From the NCBI RefSeq assembly GCF_020320395.1, contig NZ_JAEDAH010000031.1:1-38129 (forward strand): 38,129 bases of DNA, written 5' to 3'. Of the stretch, positions 1-7,905 are shown in pieces. Below the pieces are notes generated by a model. That model was not told where the DNA came from, searched no databases, and saw only the letters and a program-made list of their open reading frames with translations. Both the position numbers and the translations under genes were made by a program. The stretch's first letter is position 1. Each line of letters opens with the position of its first letter. Origin of the DNA: Thalassolituus marinus (GTDB lineage: Bacteria > Pseudomonadota > Gammaproteobacteria > Pseudomonadales > Oceanobacteraceae).

Positions 1-217
1 AGGGCAAACGAGCCAGGACAGCGCGAAGCGGGCCGGTTTTTGCTCCTGCAAAACCTGCATTTCCGCCATCCATGGCGGTCAGGAATCACGCCCTTCCGGC
101 GATAGGGGCGGTCCGACGTTTCGGAAGGCCCCTCTATGAGGACAAGGGGCCTGGAATATCTCGCAAAAGTTCAAATAAAAATTTGTGGGACAGCAATGCC
201 TCGGGGCCTTTTTTATT
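1..217. other. Non-coding leader of the window with hairpins
   Basis: No convincing reading frame is seen. Two inverted repeats stand out. CCGCCAT/ATGGCGG lies near 65-80 with a 2-nt loop. AGGCCCCT (126-133) pairs with AGGGGCCT (145-152) across an 11-nt loop. The second lies downstream of the leftward gene ending at 218 and could help end that transcript, but no U-run follows it on that strand. A T-rich run sits at about 199-206 on the + strand. Confidence 0.4.
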
Positions 218-1165
218 TCAGCAGCAAAACCACTGCTGACTGAGAGCAACCCGCTGCTCAGCAGGCTTTAACACATCAGCATCTGCAAGCCGGTCGATAA
301 CTTCGAGACGAGGCAACAACCCAAAACCGTTTGCAACCTGAATCGACAACCCGGGCCGGGCATTGAGTTCCAGCAACATCGGGCCATAGCGATGATCGAT
401 TACCATATCCGTGCCCAGATAGCCCAGTCCGGTTTCATCGTAACAGCGGGCAGCCAGTACCAGCAGCTGCTGCCAATCCGGTATGCAAAGCGAGGCCAGT
501 TCGACCCCGGTATCCGGATGATGCGTGACAGGCTCACCGCCCTGAACAGCCTTCAGAGCACGACCCGTCGCGATATCGATGCCAACGCCAACAGCACCCT
601 GATGCAGGTTCGCTTTGCCATCCGATGAACGGGTCGATAAACGCATCATCGCCATAACCGGATAACCCCGACAGACAATCACACGAATGTCAGGAACACC
701 GTCGAACGAGAAGTCCGACAACGCCGGATCAAATTCGATAAGTTCCTCAATAATCACGGTGTCCGGCGTCCCACCAAGGCTGTATAGCCCAGCCAGAATA
801 TTTGATACATGACGCTCTATCGACGCCATACTTACCGTCGAGCCACTGGTTTTCACCAGTACGCCGGATTCATCCCGACGCATCACCAGAATACCTTTGC
901 CACCACTGCCCTTTGCCGGCTTGATGGCAAAACCGGAGACATCTGCAATTATTTCACCCAGTCTCTTCACATCATGCTGACTGTTAATCGTAGCAATCAG
1001 CCCAGGCGTTGTGATTCCCGCCTTCTGTGCCAGCAGTTTGGTTTTCAGCTTGTTGTCCACCAACGGGTACAGATGGCGAGGATTGTAACGACTGATATAG
1101 CGGATATTGCGCCGGTTCATGCCCAGAATACCGCGCTTACGCAACTGCCATGGCCAGATCAGCAT
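218..1165 (-). CDS. Alpha-L-glutamate ligase-like ATP-grasp protein
   Basis: A 315-residue protein of the RimK-related ATP-grasp type, the group usually called alpha-L-glutamate ligase-like. Such enzymes use ATP to join an amino acid to a carboxylate. The substrate here is unknown. Visible ATP-grasp features are the glycine-rich loop KGSGGKG near residue 85, the downstream EEL segment, and the C-terminal ELNARPG metal/ATP signature near 270. It is the last gene of a leftward three-gene operon. The ATG lies one base after the stop of the upstream membrane-protein gene, with GGGAG six bases before it, which supports this start. The neighbours (a 7-TM inactive transglutaminase protein and a retropepsin-like protein) suggest peptide or protein modification at the envelope. 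That role is inferred from context, not from the protein alone. Confidence 0.85.
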   Translation of the reverse strand: MLIWPWQLRKRGILGMNRRNIRYISRYNPRHLYPLVDNKLKTKLLAQKAGITTPGLIATINSQHDVKRLGEIIADVSGFAIKPAKGSGGKGILVMRRDESGVLVKTSGSTVSMASIERHVSNILAGLYSLGGTPDTVIIEELIEFDPALSDFSFDGVPDIRVIVCRGYPVMAMMRLSTRSSDGKANLHQGAVGVGIDIATGRALKAVQGGEPVTHHPDTGVELASLCIPDWQQLLVLAARCYDETGLGYLGTDMVIDHRYGPMLLELNARPGLSIQVANGFGLLPRLEVIDRLADADVLKPAEQRVALSQQWFCC

Positions 1166-1166
1166 A

Positions 1167-2720
1167 TCAGCTCCCGAACACGCGGAAGCGTTTCAGCTCC
1201 AGCAGACGGTACCCTGCGTAAGAACCAATCATCAGTACCAGCGCGAGAATAATGAACTGCACCCCGATGAAGTTGAAGGTCAGGTGGCGCACCCAGGGGT
1301 TACTCATCGCCCAGTAAGCCAGTACAGCCGTCAGCAAACTACCGCCACCCTGAATCATCACTTCGCGACCGCCTTCTTCTTCCCACAAAATCGACATACG
1401 TTCGATCGTCCAGGACAGAATAATCATCGGGAAAAAGGTGATTTTCAGACCTTCCGTCAGCCCCACCTTATACGACAGCACACTGAACAGACTGATAATG
1501 GCAATCACGGTAATAATCACCGCTGTGATCCGCGATACCAGCAACAGATTCAGCCGCGACAGATAGCCACGAATAAATAAACCGGTAGCCACCACCAGCA
1601 GGAAGCCAATCAGGCCAGTCACCAGCGACGTCTGAATAAAGGCCAGAGCAATCAACACCGGCATAAAGGTACCGGATGTGCGGATACCAATCAGAATCCG
1701 CAGCACACACACCACCAGCGCACCAATCGGCAGCAGCAGAATGGTTTTGAACATGGCCTGCTCTTCAACCGGCAGACTATGAATCGAAAAGTTCAGGAAA
1801 TCGTGCTGACTGGAAAGCTTTTCAGCGATATTGGCGTAAGTAGATTCTTCGCGACGCAGCATGGAAAAGCGCACTCCTGAATCCACCCCACCCGTTACAT
1901 CCAGTACTGGTGCTCCGCGCTGTTCCCAGAGTAACAACGGTGCCTGAGTTTCCGCTTCAAAAGCCGAGTGTTCGAATCCCGGTAAGCGGAAGACTTCACT
2001 TTCGTCGCCACTCCAGACTCTTAACAACGGCAGCAGTGGCTGTCGACGGCGCCCGTCTTCCAGTGCCAGGCCGTAAACAACCGACGCTGGTACCCGTGCC
2101 TTGTGCAGCATATTGACCCACAGTTCCGGTAAACGACCGGCAAAATGGGTGCGCAGTAACTCGATATGCTGAGATTGCTGATCATCGTGGAAGCGCTTCA
2201 GAATTTCGCGCGCCAGGCTGAAATTATCAGCCGAGGTGGTGTAAGCCTCATTCAGTACGCTGCCGATGGCGGTAGCATAGGGTTCCTCCCAGCTGACCGC
2301 TCTCAGAGCAGGCGCAGGCGGTGGTGCTACATCGGCAGAGGGACTGACCAGAACCTCAGCCCGGTAAAACAATTCCTGACGACCATCCGCCGCACGGATA
2401 GTCCATTCCGCACGAGGCTGATCACCATCTATAAAATTCAGTCCATAACCCGGTGAAGCTCCTGCCTCCTTGAGCAAGGTAAATCCGGTCTGACTGGTTG
2501 GCCGTGCCATGGCCACCCGCACCGGATCGCCCTTAGCATCAAATTCAACACGTGCTTCCACCGACCAGATGGTCTGGGTTTCGCCGTACAGCAACGGGAC
2601 TTCATAAGCCCAGTGCCGGTGCAGGATCAGTACACTACCAACCACCAGCAGGAAGGTCACCACCGCAAACAGCGGCAGACGTGGCAATTGCGTCAGCGTG
2701 TTCATCGCAGGACGATTCAT
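1167..2720 (-). CDS. UUP1-type 7-TM protein with inactive transglutaminase domain
   Basis: A 517-residue membrane protein. One N-terminal helix (about residues 15-33) is followed by a roughly 290-residue extracytoplasmic region. The last 190 residues hold about seven hydrophobic segments, starting at MFKTILLLPIGALVVCVL. This layout matches the family described as inactive transglutaminase fused to seven transmembrane helices. No Cys-His-Asp triad is evident in the soluble part, in line with the inactive label. The ATG overlaps the TGA of the upstream retropepsin-like gene (ATGA), so the two are translationally coupled. An internal ATG at 2705 is an alternative start. It probably anchors or scaffolds the ATP-grasp enzyme and the protease at the inner membrane. 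The biochemical role is not known. Confidence 0.85.
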   Translation of the reverse strand: MNRPAMNTLTQLPRLPLFAVVTFLLVVGSVLILHRHWAYEVPLLYGETQTIWSVEARVEFDAKGDPVRVAMARPTSQTGFTLLKEAGASPGYGLNFIDGDQPRAEWTIRAADGRQELFYRAEVLVSPSADVAPPPAPALRAVSWEEPYATAIGSVLNEAYTTSADNFSLAREILKRFHDDQQSQHIELLRTHFAGRLPELWVNMLHKARVPASVVYGLALEDGRRRQPLLPLLRVWSGDESEVFRLPGFEHSAFEAETQAPLLLWEQRGAPVLDVTGGVDSGVRFSMLRREESTYANIAEKLSSQHDFLNFSIHSLPVEEQAMFKTILLLPIGALVVCVLRILIGIRTSGTFMPVLIALAFIQTSLVTGLIGFLLVVATGLFIRGYLSRLNLLLVSRITAVIITVIAIISLFSVLSYKVGLTEGLKITFFPMIILSWTIERMSILWEEEGGREVMIQGGGSLLTAVLAYWAMSNPWVRHLTFNFIGVQFIILALVLMIGSYAGYRLLELKRFRVFGS

Positions 2721-3508
2721 GACTGCGGCCCTTCATTATTCTGCATCTGTGGATGCTCTTCAGTGGCCGGGATATCCGGTACAAACTTCGGATGAATAAA
2801 CTGCTGACCGACATCAATCAGGGTCACGTCCCGAAGAAATTCGCGCCCCAGTAAAATGGGATAGGTCATTTGTGAGCGATCCGTCAGCGAGAATTCCGTC
2901 TCCTGCTGTAAATGGCTACCAAGATTCACGGTTAAAGCAACAACAGGCCGACGTTCTGCTTCATCACTGCTGGCCTGACGAATACGAACATGACGGACCA
3001 GTGGCGCTTCAATGGTCAGCGCTTTGGCTTCGTCATCATGCTGTAAATCAAAACGTACCCAGCGTTCACCATTGCGCTCGAAGCGTTCGATATTCATGGC
3101 GCTGAGAGAAGAGGTGGCCGCCCCACTATCGATCCGAGCCTGGTAATGGTGACCCGGCGGTGACAGATAGATCCATTCACTGGAGCCAATAATGGTCTTA
3201 CCCTCATAAACAACAGCAGGTGCTTCCTGAGGAGGACACTCTGCCGTGATAAAGGCCGGATTGGATGAGTTGATGCTACCAATGCCCTGCTCGACCCGTT
3301 CCAGAGTCTGACGCTGCTCTGCCATCTCGGTACGCAGATCATCGAAGCTCTGACACTGCTGCTGGCGATGACGGGACTCAGAATCGTCGATAAGAGACTG
3401 GATGCGATCCAGGGTAACAGAACGATGATCAGGCCCTGGCCAGACTGAACAGCCAGTGGTCAGCAGAACGCCCTGAAACAGCAGAATACAGGCCGCCCGA
3501 GTGGGCAT
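2717..3508 (-). CDS. Retropepsin-like lipoprotein (RimB/'ATP-dependent zinc protease' family)
   Basis: A 263-residue protein. I chose the ATG at 3508 rather than the longer frame because GGAGG sits seven bases upstream and the N-terminus then becomes a lipoprotein signal ending in the lipobox LTTGC. The domain starts near residue 110 with YLSPPGHHYQARIDSGAATSS. DSGA is the aspartyl-protease-like signature of the PF05618 family, and the ILLGREFLRDV segment near the end is the second typical block. Many databases label this family ATP-dependent zinc protease. The sequence instead supports a single-lobe retropepsin fold that would act as a dimer. A coiled-coil-like, Gln/Glu-rich stretch lies between signal and domain. 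It is first in the operon with the UUP1 protein and the ATP-grasp enzyme. Confidence 0.82.
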   Translation of the reverse strand: MPTRAACILLFQGVLLTTGCSVWPGPDHRSVTLDRIQSLIDDSESRHRQQQCQSFDDLRTEMAEQRQTLERVEQGIGSINSSNPAFITAECPPQEAPAVVYEGKTIIGSSEWIYLSPPGHHYQARIDSGAATSSLSAMNIERFERNGERWVRFDLQHDDEAKALTIEAPLVRHVRIRQASSDEAERRPVVALTVNLGSHLQQETEFSLTDRSQMTYPILLGREFLRDVTLIDVGQQFIHPKFVPDIPATEEHPQMQNNEGPQS

Positions 3509-3642
3509 GGAAACCTCCAGAAATAAGGGAGTGCGGCGGGCATTTAACCACAGATGGGTGGGCAACCAGAACCAGAGTTCATTCTTTTTCATCAGGGGCC
3601 AGAGGCAATCACAAAGTCAGCGTGATCTGACCCGCAGAAACG

Positions 3643-3666
3643 AAAAAAGCTCCCGCAGGAGCTTTT
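3643..3666 (-). terminator. Terminator after the bacterioferritin pair
   Basis: AAAAGCTCC (3645-3653) pairs with GGAGCTTTT (3658-3666) over a CGCA loop. On the minus strand the stem runs into six T's, a textbook intrinsic terminator for the leftward bfr genes. On the + strand it is also followed by a T-rich stretch, so it may work both ways. Confidence 0.8.
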
Positions 3667-3690
3667 CTTTTCATGCAACAGACTGTTGTT

Positions 3691-4161
3691 TCAGCCCATT
3701 TGCGACTGCAGGTAGTTCTGCAGACCGATCTTGCCGATCAGGCCAAGCTGCTGTTCCAGCCAGTGGGTATGATCATTCTCGGTATCGTCCAGCAGCACCT
3801 GCAACATATCGCGTGTCTGGTAGTCCTGAACCTGTTCACACAGTGCCATCACTTCACGCAGATCAACAATCACCTTGTATTCCAGATCAAGGTCGCTCTG
3901 CAGCATGGCCGGAACATCTTTACCAATATTCAGTGGTACGCGGGTTACCATATCCGGCGTACCGCCAAGAAACAGAATGCGTTCAATCAGCTTGGACGCA
4001 TGTTCTTTTTCGTCTTCAAATTCGTGATCAATACGCTCGAACAGTTTCTTCAGTCCCCAGTCGTCGTACATACGGGAATGAATAAAATACTGATCCATGG
4101 CACTCAGTTCACCGGCCAGCAGCTCGTTCAGTTTTTCAATTACCTGTGGATTGCCTTTCAT
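3691..4161 (-). CDS. bfr: Bacterioferritin, ferroxidase-type subunit
   Basis: A 156-residue ferritin-like four-helix protein that stores iron as a ferric mineral after oxidising Fe(II). The ferroxidase ligands are all visible: E18, E51, H54, E94, and the ExxH pair E128/H131, shifted by one residue relative to E. coli Bfr. Position 52, which is the haem-binding Met in E. coli Bfr, is Lys here, so this chain should not bind haem at the dimer interface. It lies 13 bp downstream of a second Bfr gene on the same strand, so the two are co-transcribed. The two chains have complementary defects and probably form a mixed 24-mer, as known for two-gene bacterioferritins in other proteobacteria. Confidence 0.93.
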   Translation of the reverse strand: MKGNPQVIEKLNELLAGELSAMDQYFIHSRMYDDWGLKKLFERIDHEFEDEKEHASKLIERILFLGGTPDMVTRVPLNIGKDVPAMLQSDLDLEYKVIVDLREVMALCEQVQDYQTRDMLQVLLDDTENDHTHWLEQQLGLIGKIGLQNYLQSQMG

Positions 4162-4174
4162 GATCTGCCTCCGG

Positions 4175-4639
4175 TTACATCATGGATTGCTGATAGTTTT
4201 CGATACCCACCTGACTGATCAGCTGCTGCTGAGTTTCCAGCCAGTCGAGGTACTCTTCTTCGTATTCCTGAATTTCTTCAAGCAGCTCACGCGACACGTA
4301 ATCTTTTACCGATTCACAGTACGCAATGGCCTCTTTCAGCACATCCAGTTGCTCAAGAATCTGATCCATATCGCATTGCAGCATTTCGGCGGTATTTTCA
4401 CCAATACGCAAACGATTCAGTTTCTGCAGATTCGGCAGACCTTCAAGAAATAAAATGCGCTCAATAAGCTCATCAGCCTGTTTCATATCCTTAATGGACT
4501 TTTTATAGGCCTTTTCATTCAACGCACTCAGACCCCAGTTTTTAAACATGCGGGCATGAAGAAAATACTGGTTAATGGACGTTAGTTCGATAGCAAGCAC
4601 CTGATTCAGGTACTCGTTCACTTTGGCATCGCCTTTCAT
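4175..4639 (-). CDS. bfr: Bacterioferritin, haem-binding-type subunit
   Basis: A 154-residue bacterioferritin. The ATG at 4639 is preferred over the longer frame: GGAG lies at good spacing and MKGDAKVNEYL is the canonical N-terminus. Met52, the haem ligand, is present. The ferroxidase site is degraded: E18 and E127 remain, but position 51 is Asp, 54 is Gln, 94 is Ile and 130 is Tyr. It therefore mirrors its neighbour, which has the iron site but lacks Met52. It is the promoter-proximal gene of the pair. No clear Fur box was found upstream. What I see are the substitutions. That the two chains co-assemble is inferred from the family. Confidence 0.92.
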   Translation of the reverse strand: MKGDAKVNEYLNQVLAIELTSINQYFLHARMFKNWGLSALNEKAYKKSIKDMKQADELIERILFLEGLPNLQKLNRLRIGENTAEMLQCDMDQILEQLDVLKEAIAYCESVKDYVSRELLEEIQEYEEEYLDWLETQQQLISQVGIENYQQSMM

Positions 4640-4670
4640 TATGGTCTGCTCCTGCGCTGAGTATCGATAA

Positions 4671-4699
4671 AGTCTATGCCCAGCGGGTTTCAGGTGCAA
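4671..4699 (-). promoter_or_regulatory. Candidate sigma-70 promoter for the bfr pair
   Basis: On the minus strand TTGCAC (4699-4694) and TAGACT (4676-4671) are separated by exactly 17 bp, about 30 bp before the ATG. Each hexamer matches the consensus at four of six positions. This is a prediction by eye only. Confidence 0.35.
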
Positions 4700-4791
4700 C
4701 TTAACGCCTGTTTTATTACATAACTTTTCGCCTGAATTGCGCTAGTTAAAAACAGAGTATGAATAGTAATTAAAGTGAGAATCAGATGCGG

Positions 4792-4821
4792 ATAATATCC
4801 GCCATCATCGGCGGATATTAT
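4792..4821. terminator. Perfect 12-bp hairpin between bfr and the next gene
   Basis: ATAATATCCGCC (4792-4803) and GGCGGATATTAT (4810-4821) form a perfect stem with a 6-nt loop. It starts six bases after the stop of the leftward gene ending at 4827, so it most likely ends that transcript. The usual U-run is missing. It could instead be a protein-binding palindrome or an mRNA-stabilising structure. Confidence 0.5.
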
Positions 4822-4826
4822 GGCAA

Positions 4827-5306
4827 TCAGCCAGCCGGGCGAATGCCGATATCAAAGGTACCGTCAGAATGGAAACGCACCGTTTGCTGGCGTTTACGGG
4901 CAATAAGAATTGGCTCGTCATCGTAGAATAAAAAGTTCTTCCAGTGCAGACGCAATGTCTTCCAGCTGGTGTGAACAATATGATCGACGCTGTAGCAGAA
5001 GAATACCTGGGTATTGTCATCCCAGCTCAGGTGCGCTGCCATCAGTTCCGGTAACTCGTTGCTGTCAGCATCCCAGGGGCCCTGCCAGTCGCCCTGATCC
5101 GTCCAGACGCCATTACGTGCCGGCCAGTCATCATTCATAAAGTGGCTGGCATGTGACGCTTCTTTGCTGATGTGCTGTCGCCAGAACTGATTGGCATCGG
5201 CCTCAGCCAGTGGGCGAATATCGGCGAGGGTTTCCTCCGGCACCGGTAATTCACGATGACGGAAAACCCAACCCTGTTTGTAGTCAGACCAGTTCTGATA
5301 ATTCAT
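4827..5306 (-). CDS. Uncharacterised small protein, DUF2947-like
   Basis: A 159-residue soluble protein without signal peptide or membrane segment. I took the ATG at 5306 (MNYQNWSDYKQGWVF) because the residues before it in the longer frame look like untranslated leader. It is rich in Trp and aromatic residues, including a WDDNTQVFFCYS segment and a basic end IARKRQQTVRF. The pattern resembles gammaproteobacterial DUF2947 proteins, from memory only. No function is known and none is proposed. It lies alone between thrC and the bfr pair, all leftward, with terminator-like stems on both sides, so it is probably monocistronic. Confidence 0.7.
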   Translation of the reverse strand: MNYQNWSDYKQGWVFRHRELPVPEETLADIRPLAEADANQFWRQHISKEASHASHFMNDDWPARNGVWTDQGDWQGPWDADSNELPELMAAHLSWDDNTQVFFCYSVDHIVHTSWKTLRLHWKNFLFYDDEPILIARKRQQTVRFHSDGTFDIGIRPAG

Positions 5307-5370
5307 GAAGCGTTTAACCTGTTGCAATCCTGAAAGGGTAGCATTTATTGAACACAGGCTGAATGCCTGC

Positions 5371-5402
5371 ACAGAAACAGAAAGGCCACCCGAAGGTGGC
5401 CT
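5371..5402 (-). terminator. Terminator of thrC
   Basis: AGGCCACC (5383-5390) and GGTGGCCT (5395-5402) pair over a CGAA tetraloop. On the minus strand the stem is followed by a T-rich tract (TTTCTGTTTCTG). It lies 25 bp after the thrC stop. Confidence 0.8.
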
Positions 5403-5426
5403 GTTCCGTAAAAGCTCTGAGTAAAC

Positions 5427-6839
5427 TCAGTCTTTAAAGGTATTGGCAGCGATAAATGCCTGCACTTCTGCCAGATCCGCCGGCAGAACGTTCAGGCGCT
5501 CTTCACGCTCCATCAGGTCCGTCAGGTGGTGTGGCAGTTTCGGCATGTCATAGCCGGCACGCTGTACCGCTTCTTCGAACTTCACCGGATGGGCAGTACC
5601 CAGAGTGATCATCGGAATGTTGTTGTTACGGCGACACTCGCGCGCGGCCTTCACGCCAATCGCAGTGTGAGGGTCCAGCAGGTAACCGGTTTCGTTAAAC
5701 ACTTCCTGCATCATCGCCACGGTGGTGTTTTCATCAACGGCGTAGCTGTCGAACAGTTCGCGTGCTTTCGCCAGCTTGTCTTCAGCCAGAGAGACAACGT
5801 CTTTCTTAGCGTTCATGCGAGTCATCAGATCCGCCAGTGCTGCACCGTCACGATCGTAGAGATCAAACAGCAGACGCTCGAAGTTGCTGGAGACCGCGAT
5901 ATCCATCGATGGAGTAATCGTGTGCTGCAGCGGGTGTACTTCGTACTGGTTCTTGCTCATCAGACGGTGCAGAACATCGTTGCTGTTGGTAGCAATTACC
6001 AGCTGCTCAATTGGCAGACCCATCTTACGCGCCATGTAACCGGCGAAGATGTCACCGAAGTTACCGGTTGGCACGGAATAGGCCATCGGACGCAGCGGAC
6101 CGCCCAGGTTCAGGCTGGAATAGAAGTAGTAAACGATCTGCGCCATGATCCGCGCCCAGTTGATGCTGTTTACTGCAACCAGTTTACGCTCACCGCGCAG
6201 GAACTGCTGATCGCCGAAGCTGGCTTTAACCATATCCTGCGCCTGGTCGAAGTTACCTTCGATGGCGATGTTGTAAATATTGTCGCCTTCAACGGTAGTC
6301 ATCTGGCGACGCTGAACTTCGGATACCTTGCCGTTCGGATGCAGAATGAAGATATCCACATTACGGCAGGCTTTGGTGCCTTCAATGGCAGCAGAACCGG
6401 TATCACCGGAAGTCGCACCCATGATCACAACTTTCTCGTGACGGCGTTCCAGTACGTAGTCCAGCAAGCGACCCAGCAGTTGCAGAGCAAAGTCTTTGAA
6501 CGCCAGTGTCGGGCCGTGGAACAGTTCCAGTACGTATTCGTTGTGGTCGATCTGCTGCAGAGGTGCGATCGCTTTGTGGCCGAAGTTGGTGTTGTTGTAC
6601 ACCGCTTCCAGCATGCCTTTCAGCGCGTCAGAATCAACACAGCCTTCCACGAACGGGTAAATCACTTTGTGTGCCAGTTCGGTGTACGGCAGGTCACGCC
6701 AGGATTCAATCTCTTCGAGGCTGAACTGGGGTACTTCTTTTGGCACGTACAGGCCGCCGTCGGTCGCCAGACCTGTCAGCAGCACATCTTCAAAGGTCAG
6801 CTCCGGGGCGTTACCGCGGGTGGAAATGTATTTCATCAT
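5427..6839 (-). CDS. thrC: Threonine synthase
   Basis: A 470-residue PLP enzyme that converts O-phosphohomoserine to threonine, the last step of threonine synthesis. The N-terminus MKYISTRGNAPELTFEDVLLTGLATDGGLYVP is diagnostic. HGPTLAFKDFALQ near residue 105 holds the PLP lysine, and MGATSGDTGSAA is the phosphate-binding loop. Length equals that of the long gammaproteobacterial form. Two ATGs stand in tandem (6839 and 6836). MKYI from the second is the usual start. Homoserine dehydrogenase (hom), often found just upstream, is not in this window. The gene before it on this strand is an unrelated small membrane protein 92 bp away. Confidence 0.97.
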   Translation of the reverse strand: MMKYISTRGNAPELTFEDVLLTGLATDGGLYVPKEVPQFSLEEIESWRDLPYTELAHKVIYPFVEGCVDSDALKGMLEAVYNNTNFGHKAIAPLQQIDHNEYVLELFHGPTLAFKDFALQLLGRLLDYVLERRHEKVVIMGATSGDTGSAAIEGTKACRNVDIFILHPNGKVSEVQRRQMTTVEGDNIYNIAIEGNFDQAQDMVKASFGDQQFLRGERKLVAVNSINWARIMAQIVYYFYSSLNLGGPLRPMAYSVPTGNFGDIFAGYMARKMGLPIEQLVIATNSNDVLHRLMSKNQYEVHPLQHTITPSMDIAVSSNFERLLFDLYDRDGAALADLMTRMNAKKDVVSLAEDKLAKARELFDSYAVDENTTVAMMQEVFNETGYLLDPHTAIGVKAARECRRNNNIPMITLGTAHPVKFEEAVQRAGYDMPKLPHHLTDLMEREERLNVLPADLAEVQAFIAANTFKD

Positions 6840-6931
6840 GTCAGGAAAGCCTGCAGGTTCAATCGATAGTAAAAAATTGCGCGTAGTTTACATGGTTCGG
6901 GCCCAGCGTGCATCACGGCAGGCCGACGTCA

Positions 6932-7435
6932 TCACAGTTGCTGCAACAGCTCGGGCGCGTAGTCCTCAACCGTCGGACTGAGTCCCAGCGCGGCCAGGCG
7001 TTCATCAAACTCAGCAATCTGACGATTAAGATCATCCAGCGTGAGCGTGTTGTCTTCCAGTTGGTACAGATGGCGGGAGCCATGCAGCTGGAAGTAACGA
7101 ATCACGAACGCCACTTCGCGCTCGTCTTCCAGCGCCTTCTCCAGCTTACGGCTGGCGCGGTAGATTCGGTTCAGCTCAGACTTCAGACGTCGCGCGTAGG
7201 TGATCTCGGCCATATAAGGCTTGTCTTTAATCACATTCACGACACCCGCCAGCAGGAAGGCGGATACTGCCACCGCCGCCAGATTCAGCAGAGTGTTAGA
7301 GTCGCCGTCAGACCACAGTGCAATAAACAACTGCGATAACAGCAGCGACAGCACCAGCAAGCCAGCAACCAGCCCACCCTGAAAGCGATTCAGGCGTTTT
7401 TTGAACAGACTCTTATCAATGTTTTCCAGCTTCAT
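6932..7435 (-). CDS. Small two-helix membrane protein, DUF3087-like
   Basis: A 167-residue protein with two transmembrane helices (about residues 22-42 and 49-68) and a charged cytoplasmic C-terminal half of predicted helices (SELNRIYRASRKLEKALEDE). Architecture and the start MKLENIDKSLFKKRLNRF resemble gammaproteobacterial DUF3087 proteins, a match from memory. No enzymatic motif is visible. It begins 18 bp after the stop of the ArsR gene on the same strand, so the two probably share a transcript under ArsR control. Function unknown. Confidence 0.72.
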   Translation of the reverse strand: MKLENIDKSLFKKRLNRFQGGLVAGLLVLSLLLSQLFIALWSDGDSNTLLNLAAVAVSAFLLAGVVNVIKDKPYMAEITYARRLKSELNRIYRASRKLEKALEDEREVAFVIRYFQLHGSRHLYQLEDNTLTLDDLNRQIAEFDERLAALGLSPTVEDYAPELLQQL

Positions 7436-7453
7436 AGACTTTCTGCAATTCGC

Positions 7454-7768
7454 TCAGTGTTGAAAAAATTCACTCAGTTCCTGAAACAGCGCATCGTTCA
7501 GATAGCAGGTAAGGAACTTGCCCTGCTTTTCGACACGAATAAGCCCTGCATCCACCAGCGCCTTTACATGGTGAGACACCGTCGGCGCACCGATATTCAG
7601 CTTACTGATGAAGTCGGTGACACCGCAGCCACTGTCAGGCGCGGGCATGCCCCTGTTCTGACGGTGATGATCCACCACCTCCAGATATATCTGCAGCCGG
7701 TTAGGATGCGACAGCGCCTTAAACGCTGCGGCCAGGTGGCTGATCCCCGTGCTGGTCATTCGACACAT
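7454..7768 (-). CDS. ArsR-family transcriptional regulator
   Basis: A 104-residue winged-helix repressor. I chose the ATG at 7768, with GGAG six bases upstream. The longer frame runs into the regulatory region. The core SHLAAAFKALSHPNRLQIYLEVV and the recognition helix GAPTVSHHVKALVDAGLIRVEKQGKF are typical of ArsR proteins. Cys at the GCGVTDF segment replaces the usual ELCVCDL metal loop. It keeps one Cys, so metal sensing is uncertain and another ligand is possible. It is divergent from a short-chain dehydrogenase. Two palindromic operators lie between them, so it likely represses both itself and the dehydrogenase. Confidence 0.88.
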   Translation of the reverse strand: MCRMTSTGISHLAAAFKALSHPNRLQIYLEVVDHHRQNRGMPAPDSGCGVTDFISKLNIGAPTVSHHVKALVDAGLIRVEKQGKFLTCYLNDALFQELSEFFQH

Positions 7769-7836
7769 ACCCATCTCCGGGCCGTTGATTATGGGCGGCA
7801 GTGTACTGCGTAAACTGGCGTTTTTTAACCGCCAAA

Positions 7837-7897
7837 ATACTTTGACAGTTATCAAACTGTTCTTTTAGCATAAATACTTCGATAACTATCAAAGTAT
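7837..7897. promoter_or_regulatory. Double ArsR-type operator in the divergent promoter
   Basis: TTTGACAGTTATCAAA (7841-7856) and TTCGATAACTATCAAA (7878-7893) are each near-palindromic and are also inverted copies of one another, with 20-bp arms at 7837-7856 and 7878-7897. TTGACA at 7842-7847 and TAGCAT at 7866-7871 (18-bp spacing) make a rightward promoter for the dehydrogenase. The first operator would cover its -35 and the second its start point. No good ribosome-binding site precedes the ATG at 7906. Confidence 0.7.
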
Positions 7898-7905
7898 AAA
7901 AACAC

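Noticed and set aside
3509-3592. N-terminal extension of the retropepsin-like protein
   Set aside because: A strong GGAGG site and a lipoprotein signal begin at 3508. The extra 28 residues have neither.
4640-4800. Fur box upstream of the bacterioferritin pair
   Set aside because: No stretch matches the 19-bp Fur consensus well enough by eye.
5526-6869. Long rightward reading frame of 447 codons
   Set aside because: It is the antisense shadow of thrC. The composition is His/Val/Gln-rich with no recognisable domain.
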